The notes under the pieces are model-generated. The model saw nothing but the letters and a program-made list of their open reading frames with translations, did not search any database and had not been told where the DNA came from. This document shows, piece by piece, positions 27,718 through 36,982 of a DNA stretch of 56,300 nt; the stretch's first letter is position 1, and every line of letters begins with the position of its first letter. Source of the DNA: Candidatus Stygibacter australis. GTDB taxonomy: Bacteria; Cloacimonadota; Cloacimonadia; Cloacimonadales; TCS61. Where the stretch lies: contig JAVCDJ010000148.1 in the NCBI GenBank assembly GCA_030765845.1, positions 1 to 56,300 of the forward strand, written 5' to 3'. A program made the translations under genes and the position numbers.

Positions 27718-28758
27718 ATGTCTAATGTATATTTTCATAAAATTAATGCCAGCACTTCAATTGAAGAAGTGCAAGTAATAACAAGTGCATTACTTAACGA
27801 GATTATTGATAAAGAAAATATCTCCCTTGAGAAAAAGATACCCTTAAAGGTCCACTTTGGTGAAAAGGGTAATCATACATTTATTAAATCAGAAAACTAT
27901 CAGGGCATAATAGATTTTTTGCAAAAAAGAGAAATTGAAACCTGTTATATGGAAACCAGTGTGATGTATGGTGGACAAAGGCATAATAGAGAACTGCATA
28001 TTAAAACTGCTCAGGAACATGGTTTCACGCAGCTGCCGATCATCATTGCCGATGGGGAACAGGGAGAGGCATTTGCTGAAGTGGAGATCAATCAAAAAAA
28101 CTTCAAAACCTGTAAGATTGGAAAGTCATTTCTGGATTATGATCAACTAATAGTCATCTCTCACTTCAAGGGTCACACTCTGGCAGGATTTGGTGGATCC
28201 ATAAAGCAACTAGCAATGGGACATGCTGCTAAAGGGGGAAAGATGGCAATGCACATGGGGATCAAGCCGCATATCGTGAATCGAAAATGCATAAAATGTA
28301 ATCTGTGCAAAACCAGATGCAATGAGCAGGCAATAACTATCGGAAAGAAGTCATTCATCGATCCAGAAAAATGTGTAGGTTGCGGCGCCTGCGTCTCTAT
28401 ATGTCCTCAGAAAGCAGTTTCGATCTTTACTTTGACGAGTATTCTCCATTTTCTCGGGATCGGCAATAATTTTCAGGAAAAAATAGTCGAATACGCACTT
28501 GCTGCTCAAAAAGGGAAAAATAATATCTATATCAATTTTGCCATGAACATCACTTCTGGCTGCGATTGTGAACCAAGAAAAATGAAAATTCTGATGGAAG
28601 ATGTAGGGATATTCATTTCTACTGATCCCGTGGCAATTGATAAAGCATGTCATGATTTGATCAGGCAAAAAGGCAAGAAATTCCGCGGAGCCAGGCAGTT
28701 TGAATATGCAAAAAGTATAGGCTTAGGCTCCCCGGATTATCAACTGATAAAAAGTTAA
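27718..28758 (+). CDS. DUF362 domain protein with two 4Fe-4S clusters
   Basis: The 346-residue protein (ATG 27718 with AAAGGAG; the upstream start at 27673 lacks a site) has the DUF362 domain in its first half. SHFKGHTLAGFGGSIKQLAMG is the family core (positions 28160-28222). A bacterial ferredoxin segment follows, CIKCNLCKTRC then CVGCGACVSICPQKA, giving two 4Fe-4S clusters. Residues then resume the DUF362 fold, ending with DPVAIDKACHDL. Members are thought to take part in anaerobic electron transfer; exact reaction unknown. Confidence 0.9.
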   Translation: MSNVYFHKINASTSIEEVQVITSALLNEIIDKENISLEKKIPLKVHFGEKGNHTFIKSENYQGIIDFLQKREIETCYMETSVMYGGQRHNRELHIKTAQEHGFTQLPIIIADGEQGEAFAEVEINQKNFKTCKIGKSFLDYDQLIVISHFKGHTLAGFGGSIKQLAMGHAAKGGKMAMHMGIKPHIVNRKCIKCNLCKTRCNEQAITIGKKSFIDPEKCVGCGACVSICPQKAVSIFTLTSILHFLGIGNNFQEKIVEYALAAQKGKNNIYINFAMNITSGCDCEPRKMKILMEDVGIFISTDPVAIDKACHDLIRQKGKKFRGARQFEYAKSIGLGSPDYQLIKS

Positions 28759-28841
28759 ACCTATCGGGTTATAAAACAAGGACTGGCTTAAATAATAATA
28801 AAACCTCTTGCGATTACTTAACAGACCTAATCAGGGAATCA

Positions 28842-28901
28842 GGAATAACAACAAAGCACGTACTGACATTTTAATGTTAGATAGTGTTTTGTTGTTGTTC
28901 C
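28842..28901. terminator. bidirectional hairpin between DUF362 and RluA genes
   Basis: Arms GGAATAACAACAAAGCAC (28842-28859) and GTGTTTTGTTGTTGTTCC (28884-28901) pair with two mismatches, and a second small hairpin sits in the loop. It covers the 3' end of the RluA gene. The U-rich right arm supports termination, but no clean T-run follows, so confidence is moderate. Confidence 0.55.
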
Positions 28902-29800
28902 TTAAGATTTCTATATCTTTTTTCAGTTCGCTTTAGATGTAAGTCAAACTTTGCTGGGGGATCTATCTTTATATCTATCTGCTGCTTTGTGATTGGATGG
29001 GAAAACTCTAAACCAGTAGCAGTCAGGAATAACCCCTTTCCTTTGTATATCTGTCCTGGAGTGCCATACAATTTATCACCCAGGATAGGATAGCCAGATT
29101 CTGAAAGGTGTATCCGCAGTTGATGAGTTCTACCTGTCTCTGGTTTTAATTCCAATAGTGAAAGCCATTCATCTCTTAAAGAAGGTATTAGCTTAATCCG
29201 TTCATAGTGTGTAACAGCCTTTTTATCCTGCAGGGGAGATGTGATGGTATCCCTCAAAGGCGTTTTGCCAATGACAATTGCCTGATAGGTTTTGATTATT
29301 TTGTGTTCAGCAAACATCTCACCCAGTGCGATGCGAACCGGACGGGTTTTGGCAATCAGTAAAAGTCCTGAAGTGAGAGCATCCAGGCGGTGCACAGGTC
29401 TTGGCAAAGCCAGAGCTGCTGGTAAAGACGAAAGTGAAATATTATATAGCAAGGCATTTTCGACAGTGCGGAAACAATTTCCACTTACTTTTATTCCCGC
29501 CGGTTTATTTATCACTGCCAGATATTCATCTTCGAAGATAACAGGTATCTGCAATTTAAAGATCTTAGCTGGTTGAATATCTGGCTTGATAAACTCAATT
29601 CTTTGACCAGTTTCCACCCAGCTTGCAGTAGCTGCCTGGCTGCCATCGATCATAATATAACCGGCTTTAATTATCTTCTTAATATAATTTCGTGTGCATT
29701 GGTTTTCCAACAGTTCATTACCATAGTTAAGCAAATAATCTGTTAATCTAATACCAGAGATATTCTCAGGAACAATATGAGTATTGGTAATTTTCGGCAA
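28877..29800 (-). CDS. RluA family pseudouridine synthase
   Basis: This 307-residue protein starts at a TTG (AGGG site) just after the endonuclease stop, six bases apart. It has an S4-like N-terminal part (YIKKIIKAGYIMIDGS) and the catalytic RluA domain with RPVHRLDALTSGLLLIAKT, where the Asp after HRL is the catalytic aspartate. GRTHQLRIHLSESGYPILGD is the conserved C-terminal motif. It isomerises uridines in rRNA or tRNA; target positions cannot be assigned. A palindromic hairpin covers its 3' end. Confidence 0.92.
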   Translation of the reverse strand: MPKITNTHIVPENISGIRLTDYLLNYGNELLENQCTRNYIKKIIKAGYIMIDGSQAATASWVETGQRIEFIKPDIQPAKIFKLQIPVIFEDEYLAVINKPAGIKVSGNCFRTVENALLYNISLSSLPAALALPRPVHRLDALTSGLLLIAKTRPVRIALGEMFAEHKIIKTYQAIVIGKTPLRDTITSPLQDKKAVTHYERIKLIPSLRDEWLSLLELKPETGRTHQLRIHLSESGYPILGDKLYGTPGQIYKGKGLFLTATGLEFSHPITKQQIDIKIDPPAKFDLHLKRTEKRYRNLKEQQQNTI

Positions 29801-29806
29801 AATACC

Positions 29807-31435
29807 CTATTTTGCGTATAGCTTTACGTCATCCAGTTCCCAGGTTTCCTGACCAGCGGGATTTCCATCATAGTAATATCTGAAGAGTAGATAAATCTGT
29901 TCTTCATCTGGCAGGTCATCTTTATCATAAATCAGCCAGGAGCTGTTCTGCCAGTTATAATTACCTTCTGATAATACAGGGTCAAGCGTTACGGCATCAG
30001 CAGGAATGCCATCAATAGGGAGGTCTGAAGCTATATAAACCTGGAACTGGTCAGGTGAATTATTATCGTTACGGGCAGTACGAAAATTGAGATAAAACAT
30101 TCCTGCATTTCCTAAAGTAAGCAGGGGAGAGATGAGCCAGGCTTCCCGTGGAGTATATTCGTCTTTATTTCCTCTTGCTCTGGCAAAATTGTCATTATCC
30201 CAGGAAGAATGATGCCAGCCGTGCTGCGGATTGCCCTGTAAAACGAGCTGAGTGAAATCATCCAGAGACTCGTCAAAGGTCTGATCAATGAGCCATTTCC
30301 CTTTTTCCGGTAGAATAAATGCCTTAAGCTCTATATCCTGATCAAATCCGCTGAAAAGAATATCTGAATTGATAGCACCAATTGATACAGGGTTAAAGTA
30401 GATTGTTACCACTTGATTGATAATGTTCTTATTAACAGGAAGTTGGACTGTAGATGAATGATCATTAAATGAGAAAATATCAGAAAATTCCTCTATGAAA
30501 AGTTTCAAGTCTACTTTCTGATTTACCGCAGTAACATTGAATTCAAAAGTTGTAATATCGCTATTTTGAACTCCATCAAAGTGAATAATTTCCTGAGAAG
30601 TAGTAAGCCGTGGATTATATTCTGGTTCTCCCCAGATACTAAATGCATATTCAGGATGGTCTATATAGGGATTTCTATTATGCTGGTATTTAGTGTAAAT
30701 GATCTGATTGCGTCTTTTTTCATAATCATCAGGAGGATCCAGTTTGTGCCATTCGAGGAGGGTGGAGAGTTTGCCATAAAGAGGACCTTGAGTATTTGTA
30801 TAATCAACGATTTCCAGATCATAGGGAGTATCTGTGCCTTCATATCTGGTTGCCATATAAAATATGCAACGGGCAATATCGCCTTTCACGCGGTCAGGAG
30901 CTTCCCAACTGTCAATATCCGTATAACAGTTCTCTACTTCCTGTTCATCAAAGCCGCCCCAGTCAAAATCTTTATCACCTTTTGCTGAATTGACTGATCT
31001 ATCTTCGGGTCTCAGGTTATGGACATCCGTGTAGGCAATATCAGTTTCACGTCCGGGAAATCCATGAGATTTAGACCAGACATGTTCGCGGTTCCAGGAA
31101 TTTTCATGAGTAGTGCCTAATGCTTTATAATCGGTTCTGGAACCCATATCAGTCCAGGATTTGGGATAGCTGAAACCGGAATAAAAACAGATAATATTAT
31201 CAGGATTATCGGGATCTTGATCCACTTCCATCATGATATCGGCTGTGGCAATTTCACCGTCACCAAAATAAGGAAAGACGGTGTGCCCGGATATAATTTT
31301 GTGTAACTGAGCTTTAAGCAGTTCATTTTTTAACCCGTCACATCCCTGATAATAATCTGCAGGGGGAGTGAATGCACTTGAAAAGAGGGGCAGAGCCAGG
31401 CTCAAACAAATCGAGATAACTAATAAATTACGCAT
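29807..31435 (-). CDS. secreted endonuclease I family nuclease with C-terminal beta domain
   Basis: This 542-residue protein has a signal peptide, then the endonuclease I (EndA/NucM) core with its His-Me finger: NREHVWSKSHGF, TDVHNLRPEDRSVNSAKG and DFDWGG. Residues from about 280 on form beta-rich domains, the last like choice-of-anchor J, ending ELDDVKLYAK. Unlike the other secreted proteins here it lacks the KMLLLK-type tail. It would cut extracellular DNA or RNA for nutrients or phosphate. The RluA gene follows within six bases. Confidence 0.9.
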   Translation of the reverse strand: MRNLLVISICLSLALPLFSSAFTPPADYYQGCDGLKNELLKAQLHKIISGHTVFPYFGDGEIATADIMMEVDQDPDNPDNIICFYSGFSYPKSWTDMGSRTDYKALGTTHENSWNREHVWSKSHGFPGRETDIAYTDVHNLRPEDRSVNSAKGDKDFDWGGFDEQEVENCYTDIDSWEAPDRVKGDIARCIFYMATRYEGTDTPYDLEIVDYTNTQGPLYGKLSTLLEWHKLDPPDDYEKRRNQIIYTKYQHNRNPYIDHPEYAFSIWGEPEYNPRLTTSQEIIHFDGVQNSDITTFEFNVTAVNQKVDLKLFIEEFSDIFSFNDHSSTVQLPVNKNIINQVVTIYFNPVSIGAINSDILFSGFDQDIELKAFILPEKGKWLIDQTFDESLDDFTQLVLQGNPQHGWHHSSWDNDNFARARGNKDEYTPREAWLISPLLTLGNAGMFYLNFRTARNDNNSPDQFQVYIASDLPIDGIPADAVTLDPVLSEGNYNWQNSSWLIYDKDDLPDEEQIYLLFRYYYDGNPAGQETWELDDVKLYAK

Positions 31436-31483
31436 ATAACCTCACATAAATAATAATATCTTTTGAAGAAGATTTATTTACAA

Positions 31484-31508
31484 GGTAATAAATTGTAAAG
31501 TTATAAAA
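31484..31508 (-). promoter_or_regulatory. promoter-like segment shared with the region at 33001-33025
   Basis: A 25-base segment (GGTAATAAATTGTAAAG then TTATAAAA on the plus strand) occurs identically at 33001-33025. On the minus strand both read TTTACA, 17 bases, then TAA(A/T)TC, a fair -35/-10 pair. This copy is about 50 bases upstream of the nuclease gene and the other about 130 bases upstream of the saccharopine dehydrogenase-like gene. Confidence 0.5.
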
Positions 31509-31538
31509 AATCTGAACAAAAAAATAACATTAGGTCCT

Positions 31539-31703
31539 GTTCAATTCTCACCAGCCAAGACCTTGCGTATGGTCGAATGACCTTCGCAATGGTCGATCAG
31601 AGGATAGAAGTTTATAAAACTCTATATATAAGCCAGTTAGCAATGATGATATTCGGTTCAGAACGGTCAACCATTGCCAAGGTGCTCGACCATAAGCAAG
31701 GCT
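31539..31703 (-). repeat. dispersed ~165-bp palindromic repeat, copy 2
   Basis: The reverse complement matches 27461-27608. Here both outer arms are present, giving about 43-base arms (31554-31600 and 31662-31704, CTTGCGTATGGTCG-like against CGACCATAAGCAAG) around a loop of about 60 bases. No frame lies inside. It belongs to the same family as copy 1. Confidence 0.85.
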
Positions 31704-31747
31704 TTAGAAAGATCAATTTCAGTATCTAACATTATGAGATGAAATGA

Positions 31748-32872
31748 TCAAGAACTGCTTATACGGTAAATTATTCCTCTTTCTTTCTGGTATTGCAGGA
31801 TTTTATTAAGGCAGTCCTTTTCTTCTCCGATGTATTCTGGTGGATTGATACCAGGGCGCTTTAAATCACCATTTAAAACCAGAGAAACTGCAGAAGTGGC
31901 AGTATAACCAGTCGTGCGTGCCATTGAAGATATGCCGGTTTTTTCATCATATCTATCAAAGAGATCATATTGCCAGCGGATTGGTTTGCCATTTTCTTTT
32001 CCTTTTATGATAATTCTCATTACAGTAAATTCAGGTTCATTTTTACCCAGTTTCCATTTATCGATAAGTAAACGGGCAGTCATATCAATAGGCTTGATTT
32101 TAATACCCTTAATCATAATTTCAGCTTCACTGAAAAAGCCGGAATCCTTCAGCATTTTCATATATTCGATGTGACCTGGATAGCGCATGGTTTTCTCAAT
32201 CATATTTGGAATTTTAATAGTAAAGAGCAGAGAGCGTAAACCGTCAGTATTAAATGCTTCCAGCGTACCGATTTCGTTAAAATCCAGGAATTCGGGCTCA
32301 GAAAGGGCAGGCATAGTGACGAGTTTACCATCTTTGAGATAACGTGCGGGACGGATATATTCTTCGATGACATCAATAGGCGAAAAGGGAGCTTTGTATT
32401 GAAAGGGCAGGCTGCGTTTAAATGGTAATCCACCTACATAACATTCATAGCTTTCCACGCTCATTGCAACATGATGATAGCCTAAGATGATATTGCCCAT
32501 TCCAGGAGCAACACCGCAATCAACAATAGCTGTTACCCCTTTTTGCCTTGCCAGTTCATCAAGCTCAAAACAATCTTCTGGGAAGAAGGAGATATCTACG
32601 ATATTTTTTCCGGCTTCGATCACGGCTTTAGTCGTTCTGTATCCCATAAAACCAGGAACGGCATTTACTACAAGATCGCAGTCTGCAATAATTCTCTTAA
32701 TATTCTCAGATTTTGTAAGATCGGCAACTTGAGTTTTGATCCCGGGGATATTTTTTAGTGGAAGCAGATTTTCATCTTTAATATCTATTGAAGTGACCTG
32801 GTAATTTTGGGCTAGATCAAGTGCTATTGCACTGCCGACCATTCCAGCACCAAGGACTATAATTTTTTTCAT
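31748..32872 (-). CDS. saccharopine dehydrogenase-like oxidoreductase
   Basis: Starting at ATG 32872 (AAGGAG site; the track start adds an unneeded hydrophobic stretch), the 374-residue protein has a Rossmann nucleotide-binding motif GAGMVGSAIALDLA at its start. VVNAVPGFMGYRTTKAVIEAG and DCGVAPGMGNIILG are the saccharopine dehydrogenase family core. The family includes lysine pathway and carboxynorspermidine enzymes; which applies cannot be told. It ends in a C-terminal domain with GYTATSAVSLVLNGD. It is probably a cytosolic NAD(P)-dependent dehydrogenase of amino-acid or polyamine metabolism. Confidence 0.88.
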   Translation of the reverse strand: MKKIIVLGAGMVGSAIALDLAQNYQVTSIDIKDENLLPLKNIPGIKTQVADLTKSENIKRIIADCDLVVNAVPGFMGYRTTKAVIEAGKNIVDISFFPEDCFELDELARQKGVTAIVDCGVAPGMGNIILGYHHVAMSVESYECYVGGLPFKRSLPFQYKAPFSPIDVIEEYIRPARYLKDGKLVTMPALSEPEFLDFNEIGTLEAFNTDGLRSLLFTIKIPNMIEKTMRYPGHIEYMKMLKDSGFFSEAEIMIKGIKIKPIDMTARLLIDKWKLGKNEPEFTVMRIIIKGKENGKPIRWQYDLFDRYDEKTGISSMARTTGYTATSAVSLVLNGDLKRPGINPPEYIGEEKDCLNKILQYQKERGIIYRISSS

Positions 32873-33000
32873 TTTATTCTCCTTATATTTATGGATGATT
32901 CTACTGGCGAGTAGTAAGAAAATTATCAAATAACTTTCCTTTATTACCAATATCACCTTCGCCTGAATATTTATATATTTTTGTGAAGAATTATTTAAGT

Positions 33001-33025
33001 GGTAATAAATTGTAAAGTTATAAAA
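33001..33025 (-). promoter_or_regulatory. promoter-like segment shared with the region at 31484-31508
   Basis: This identical 25-base copy of the promoter-like segment lies upstream of the saccharopine dehydrogenase-like gene. See the other copy; the sequences around it (TTTTG-x-GAAGAA-x-TTATTTA) are also alike, so about 48 bases were duplicated. Confidence 0.5.
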
Positions 33026-33157
33026 TCGCAGAAAAAAAATTACAGGAAATAATAATTATTTCTTTACATTAATTCAGTAATTCTTAAATACTTACTCTAA
33101 GAACTTATTGTTTTCATATTAAGTGAAAAGAATAAATAACCGTATGAGAGGTAATTG

Positions 33158-35977
33158 ATGAAGAAGAGCTTTGTTATTATGTTTTTGGTATTATTATTAT
33201 CAGTGAATTTGTTTGCCATCGGGGGCAATATATTTGGTGAGGTGAAATCTGCCAAAAGTGGCGACCCGCTGGAAATGGTTGTTGTGAGGATTACAGATAT
33301 TAATGAAGGTAATTACACAAATTCCCAGGGGAAGTTTTATTTTAAAGATGTACCTTTGGGGACTCACACATTATCGATTGAGCTTATTGGATATAAGCCT
33401 CAACAAAAAGAGATTGTTGTGAAAGAAAGCGAAACCACTAGTGTCAATTTCAATCTGGAAATCGATGCTCTTCAGATCAGTGGAAGTTCAATTAATGCTC
33501 TCAGATCAATTCCGGGAGAAAGTCCTGTAGCATTTACCGAATTATCTAATGAGGATATTGCAGATAGGTATACTACCCAGGATATGCCGGAATTAATCGA
33601 GGATGTACCTGGTGTGTTTGCCTCTGGCAGTGGATTGGGAGAAGCTGAATTAAGTATTCGAGGCTTTGATGCAGAGAAAATTCAGGTATTAATTAATGGT
33701 ATTCCAGTAAATGATCCAGAATCCCAGAAAGTTTACTGGTCTAACTGGACAGGGCTTTCATCAAATGTGAATTCTGTGCAGGTGCAAAGAGGAGCTTCAT
33801 CATCATTATATGGCTCTGGAGCTTTTGGGGGCTCATTGAATATAGAGACTATGAAAGCTACACCAAAAGCAGAGTGGAGTCTTCGTAGTTCTGTAAATAG
33901 TTATCAAAGTCCAGATGAAACGGCAAATGGACAAGGAGAAATAGAGAAATATCAACCTATAAATTATAATGCAATTGTCCGCTACAATTCTGGTGATATT
34001 GGAAATTTCAATTTGATTATATCTACTGAACGGAAAGCAGGTGATTCCTATATTGAAGGAACCAGTTATGATGGCTGGTCATTTGGAGCCGAAAGTGAAC
34101 TGAGAGCAGGTCCTCATAAAATGAACTTCTCATTGATCGCTGCTCCTCAGAGTCATAATCAGGCTAGAACTACTTCTGATCCTGATTTATTTGATACTTT
34201 AGGAAGAAATTATAATAGAAGTCTTTCTGGCTATCAGGAAAATTACTATTTCAAGCCTCAATTTTCTATTCGTGATAATTGGAAGATAACTGATCAATCA
34301 TCAGTGATGACCAATTTCTTTGTTACGATGGGCGTTGGTGGTGGAAAGTATCTTAAAAATGATTATTTTGATGTGGAAACTGGTGAAGTAAGACCATTGG
34401 ATGCTGATATGGATAGCGATAGAAGACTTTTTGGTAAGCATGCAGCCTGGATATATGAGCAGACCGGTGAACTACCAGAAGGTTTGATCATTGATCCCAC
34501 AAATGATGACTTTTATATCTATACTTACCAGGGAGAAGAATATCGGTTCCGCTACAGCAGCGCAACCAATCTGATAACTAGTACATATGAAAATGGTTTT
34601 GAAAATGACATGAAGAATCAACATAAGCAATTGGGAATTAATTCATATTATCAAAACAAGGTTAATCATTACTTTGAAGTGATAGCAGGATATGAGTTCC
34701 GTTATTGGATGGCAGATCACTATGTAGAATCAAATGACTTCCATTACGCAGCAAATGATTCCTTAACCGATGCTTATAATATTTATGATCAGACACAAGT
34801 AAGTAGTGACTATTCAAGTTCTGTACGCAATTTATCAGGGTTTTGCAGATTCAATATCAGCCCCAGTGAGAAAATTAATTTTATGGCTGATGTACAGGCA
34901 GCCCAGTATTATTCTGAGGTAGAAGAAAATCCAATTCAAATATTTGATTTCGGAACAGGTCAATTCCTTGATGAATATATTTATAATACCAAAGAGATGA
35001 CAGATAATGATACTCTTTTATTTGATGATGAAGACTACAAGCGAACCTGGGAATTTGTTTCTCCCAAATTCGGTATGAATTATAAAGCTTCCGATAAATT
35101 CAGCATGTTTGTAAATTATTCTATCGCCAAAAAAGAGCCCAAAGTAAGAGACTGGTACAGTTATAAATATGGACCAAATCAAGATGGGTTCGTTGACGGA
35201 GTACAGATCAAAGAACTTAAACCGGAAAAAGTGGTTACTTATGAATTTGGATATAGTTATCGTGATTTCAATCGTAAAATCAACCTTAATATTTATCGCA
35301 CTCACTATCTGGATAAGATAGGTTCAGTAACAATGCCGGTTGATGGGGAAGAGCAGACTTTGACGACTAATTATGGAGATGCAACCCATCAAGGCATTGA
35401 ATTATCATTCTCTGGGAAAAGCATGGGATTTGAATATGGCTTATCGGGTACGCTTAGTCGTAACCGCTGGAACAAAATGAATGCAGAAACTATTGGCAAT
35501 ACTCCTGCAGAAGAATTAATTGGGAATGTAGTACCTTTTTCACCAGAACAAATGGCATCAGGAAATCTTGCATATACCTTCAAATATCTGCCAAATGACG
35601 GCAGCTTGAAAGTGGGAACAGATTTCAAATGGTGGGATGAGTATTATTGTAATGAAGAAAATGAATATGAAAGACCTATTGTCGATTATATTGATGAAAA
35701 TGGTGTGACCCATTATACTGAAGCTACCTTTGATTCAAAATTGCCACATTTCTTTACAGTAAATATGTCAGTAACATATGATTGTGTTGTATTTGGTAAT
35801 AAAGAATTGATGGTTAAAGTTGATTTCAAGAATGTCAATAATCGGGACGAAAATTATACTAAAGGATATGTAGGTACAGATTACGGCAGAAATGACTATA
35901 TGCTGGAAGAAAAAAATCTTTACGTAGTACCTGCACCTAAATTCAATATAGCTACAACAGTAGAATTAAAATTTTAA
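33158..35977 (+). CDS. TonB-dependent receptor with carboxypeptidase-like regulatory domain
   Basis: ATG 33158 follows a GAGAGG site and begins a signal peptide. Residues about 20-110 form a CarboxypepD_reg-like beta-sandwich (FGEVKSAKSGDPLEMVVVRI, then LGTHTLSIELIGYKP). The plug domain follows (SIRGFDAEKIQVLINGIPVND, VQRGASSSLYGSGAFGG). A long C-terminal barrel ends FNIATTVELKF with terminal Phe. It imports an unknown substrate, driven by TonB. The next gene, a secreted OB-like protein, follows by 19 bases and may be its surface partner. Confidence 0.93.
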   Translation: MKKSFVIMFLVLLLSVNLFAIGGNIFGEVKSAKSGDPLEMVVVRITDINEGNYTNSQGKFYFKDVPLGTHTLSIELIGYKPQQKEIVVKESETTSVNFNLEIDALQISGSSINALRSIPGESPVAFTELSNEDIADRYTTQDMPELIEDVPGVFASGSGLGEAELSIRGFDAEKIQVLINGIPVNDPESQKVYWSNWTGLSSNVNSVQVQRGASSSLYGSGAFGGSLNIETMKATPKAEWSLRSSVNSYQSPDETANGQGEIEKYQPINYNAIVRYNSGDIGNFNLIISTERKAGDSYIEGTSYDGWSFGAESELRAGPHKMNFSLIAAPQSHNQARTTSDPDLFDTLGRNYNRSLSGYQENYYFKPQFSIRDNWKITDQSSVMTNFFVTMGVGGGKYLKNDYFDVETGEVRPLDADMDSDRRLFGKHAAWIYEQTGELPEGLIIDPTNDDFYIYTYQGEEYRFRYSSATNLITSTYENGFENDMKNQHKQLGINSYYQNKVNHYFEVIAGYEFRYWMADHYVESNDFHYAANDSLTDAYNIYDQTQVSSDYSSSVRNLSGFCRFNISPSEKINFMADVQAAQYYSEVEENPIQIFDFGTGQFLDEYIYNTKEMTDNDTLLFDDEDYKRTWEFVSPKFGMNYKASDKFSMFVNYSIAKKEPKVRDWYSYKYGPNQDGFVDGVQIKELKPEKVVTYEFGYSYRDFNRKINLNIYRTHYLDKIGSVTMPVDGEEQTLTTNYGDATHQGIELSFSGKSMGFEYGLSGTLSRNRWNKMNAETIGNTPAEELIGNVVPFSPEQMASGNLAYTFKYLPNDGSLKVGTDFKWWDEYYCNEENEYERPIVDYIDENGVTHYTEATFDSKLPHFFTVNMSVTYDCVVFGNKELMVKVDFKNVNNRDENYTKGYVGTDYGRNDYMLEEKNLYVVPAPKFNIATTVELKF

Positions 35978-35996
35978 TTAATCCAAGGAGGAAATA

Positions 35997-36974
35997 ATGA
36001 AAAAGACCTTAGTTTTATTTATGTTTGCAATCATGATAGGCAGCTTATTCGCTGTTACTGTTCATGATATCCAATTCACTGAAGACCCGAGTGGAGATTC
36101 ACCTTACCTGGAACAGGTGGTGACAATTGAGGAAGCAGTTGTAGTAGGTGTTGGCTGGAAGCCCGGTGGCGGTCATGCTAGTTTCTTTATAGTAGACCCT
36201 GATGGTGGTGCCTGGAGTGGCGTATATGTATTTGATTATGATGAAGCTTATGTGTGGAGTCTGGCCGAAGGTGATCTGGTAACTATCACTGCTACTGTTG
36301 ATGAATATTATGAACTTACAGAACTTGCTTCAATAGAAGAATGTGAAGTGATAGGTACAGCAGCAGTTCCAGCACCAGTTGAAATATCAACTGCAGATCT
36401 GGCAAGTATGGAAGCCTATGAAGGTTGCCTGGTGCAGGTAGATGATGTCACAGTTACTGCTGCCCAGAATGAATATGGAGTATGGTATGTAACTGATGGC
36501 TCAGCACCCTGCCAGATAGATGACAGTTTTTTCTATCTGGACGAAGTTGAACCAGAAATAGTTATCACTCTCGGTGATTTCTGGGGAAGACTGGTTGGAA
36601 TGGTAGTTTATTCATATGATGAATATAGTCTTAATCCACGTTATGTTGCAGACATGTATCCTGAATCTAACACAACTGAAAGTGTAATTGATGCTTCCTC
36701 TGTTATCATTAGAGGTAATTATCCCAATCCTTTCAATCCTACCACAAGAATAGATTATTCACTGCAGCAGAGCACTGATATTGATCTTTCTGTATATGAT
36801 GTAGCTGGAAGACTGGTTAAGACTCTTTATAATGGAACTCAAACAAGTGGAAATCACTTTGAAGTCTGGGATGGTACAGATAATAGTGGAAAAGCTATTG
36901 CCAGTGGAATTTATTTTAGCAGAATTTCACATTCAAAGGGAGTAGAAACAAGTAAAATGCTCCTGCTGAAATAA
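35997..36974 (+). CDS. secreted OB-fold-like protein with sorting tail
   Basis: This 325-residue protein has an AAGGAGG site and a signal peptide ending near LFA. The body has two OB-like beta units; HASFFIVDPDGGAWSGVYVF and GCLVQVDDVTVT resemble DUF5689/OB-type domains of Bacteroidota surface proteins. The tail reads [17 protein letters not shown] and ends SKMLLLK. It follows the TonB receptor by 19 bases, suggesting a joint uptake system, with this protein capturing the ligand at the surface. The substrate is unknown. Confidence 0.8.
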   Translation: MKKTLVLFMFAIMIGSLFAVTVHDIQFTEDPSGDSPYLEQVVTIEEAVVVGVGWKPGGGHASFFIVDPDGGAWSGVYVFDYDEAYVWSLAEGDLVTITATVDEYYELTELASIEECEVIGTAAVPAPVEISTADLASMEAYEGCLVQVDDVTVTAAQNEYGVWYVTDGSAPCQIDDSFFYLDEVEPEIVITLGDFWGRLVGMVVYSYDEYSLNPRYVADMYPESNTTESVIDASSVIIRGNYPNPFNPTTRIDYSLQQSTDIDLSVYDVAGRLVKTLYNGTQTSGNHFEVWDGTDNSGKAIASGIYFSRISHSKGVETSKMLLLK

Positions 36975-36982
36975 GAAAAAAT

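Larger units (their letters stand above)
31436..31747. other. intergenic stretch with a repeat and a shared promoter segment
   Basis: No gene is seen. It holds the second copy of the 150-bp repeat (31539-31703) and the repeated 25-base segment at 31484-31508 upstream of the nuclease gene. Confidence 0.6.
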
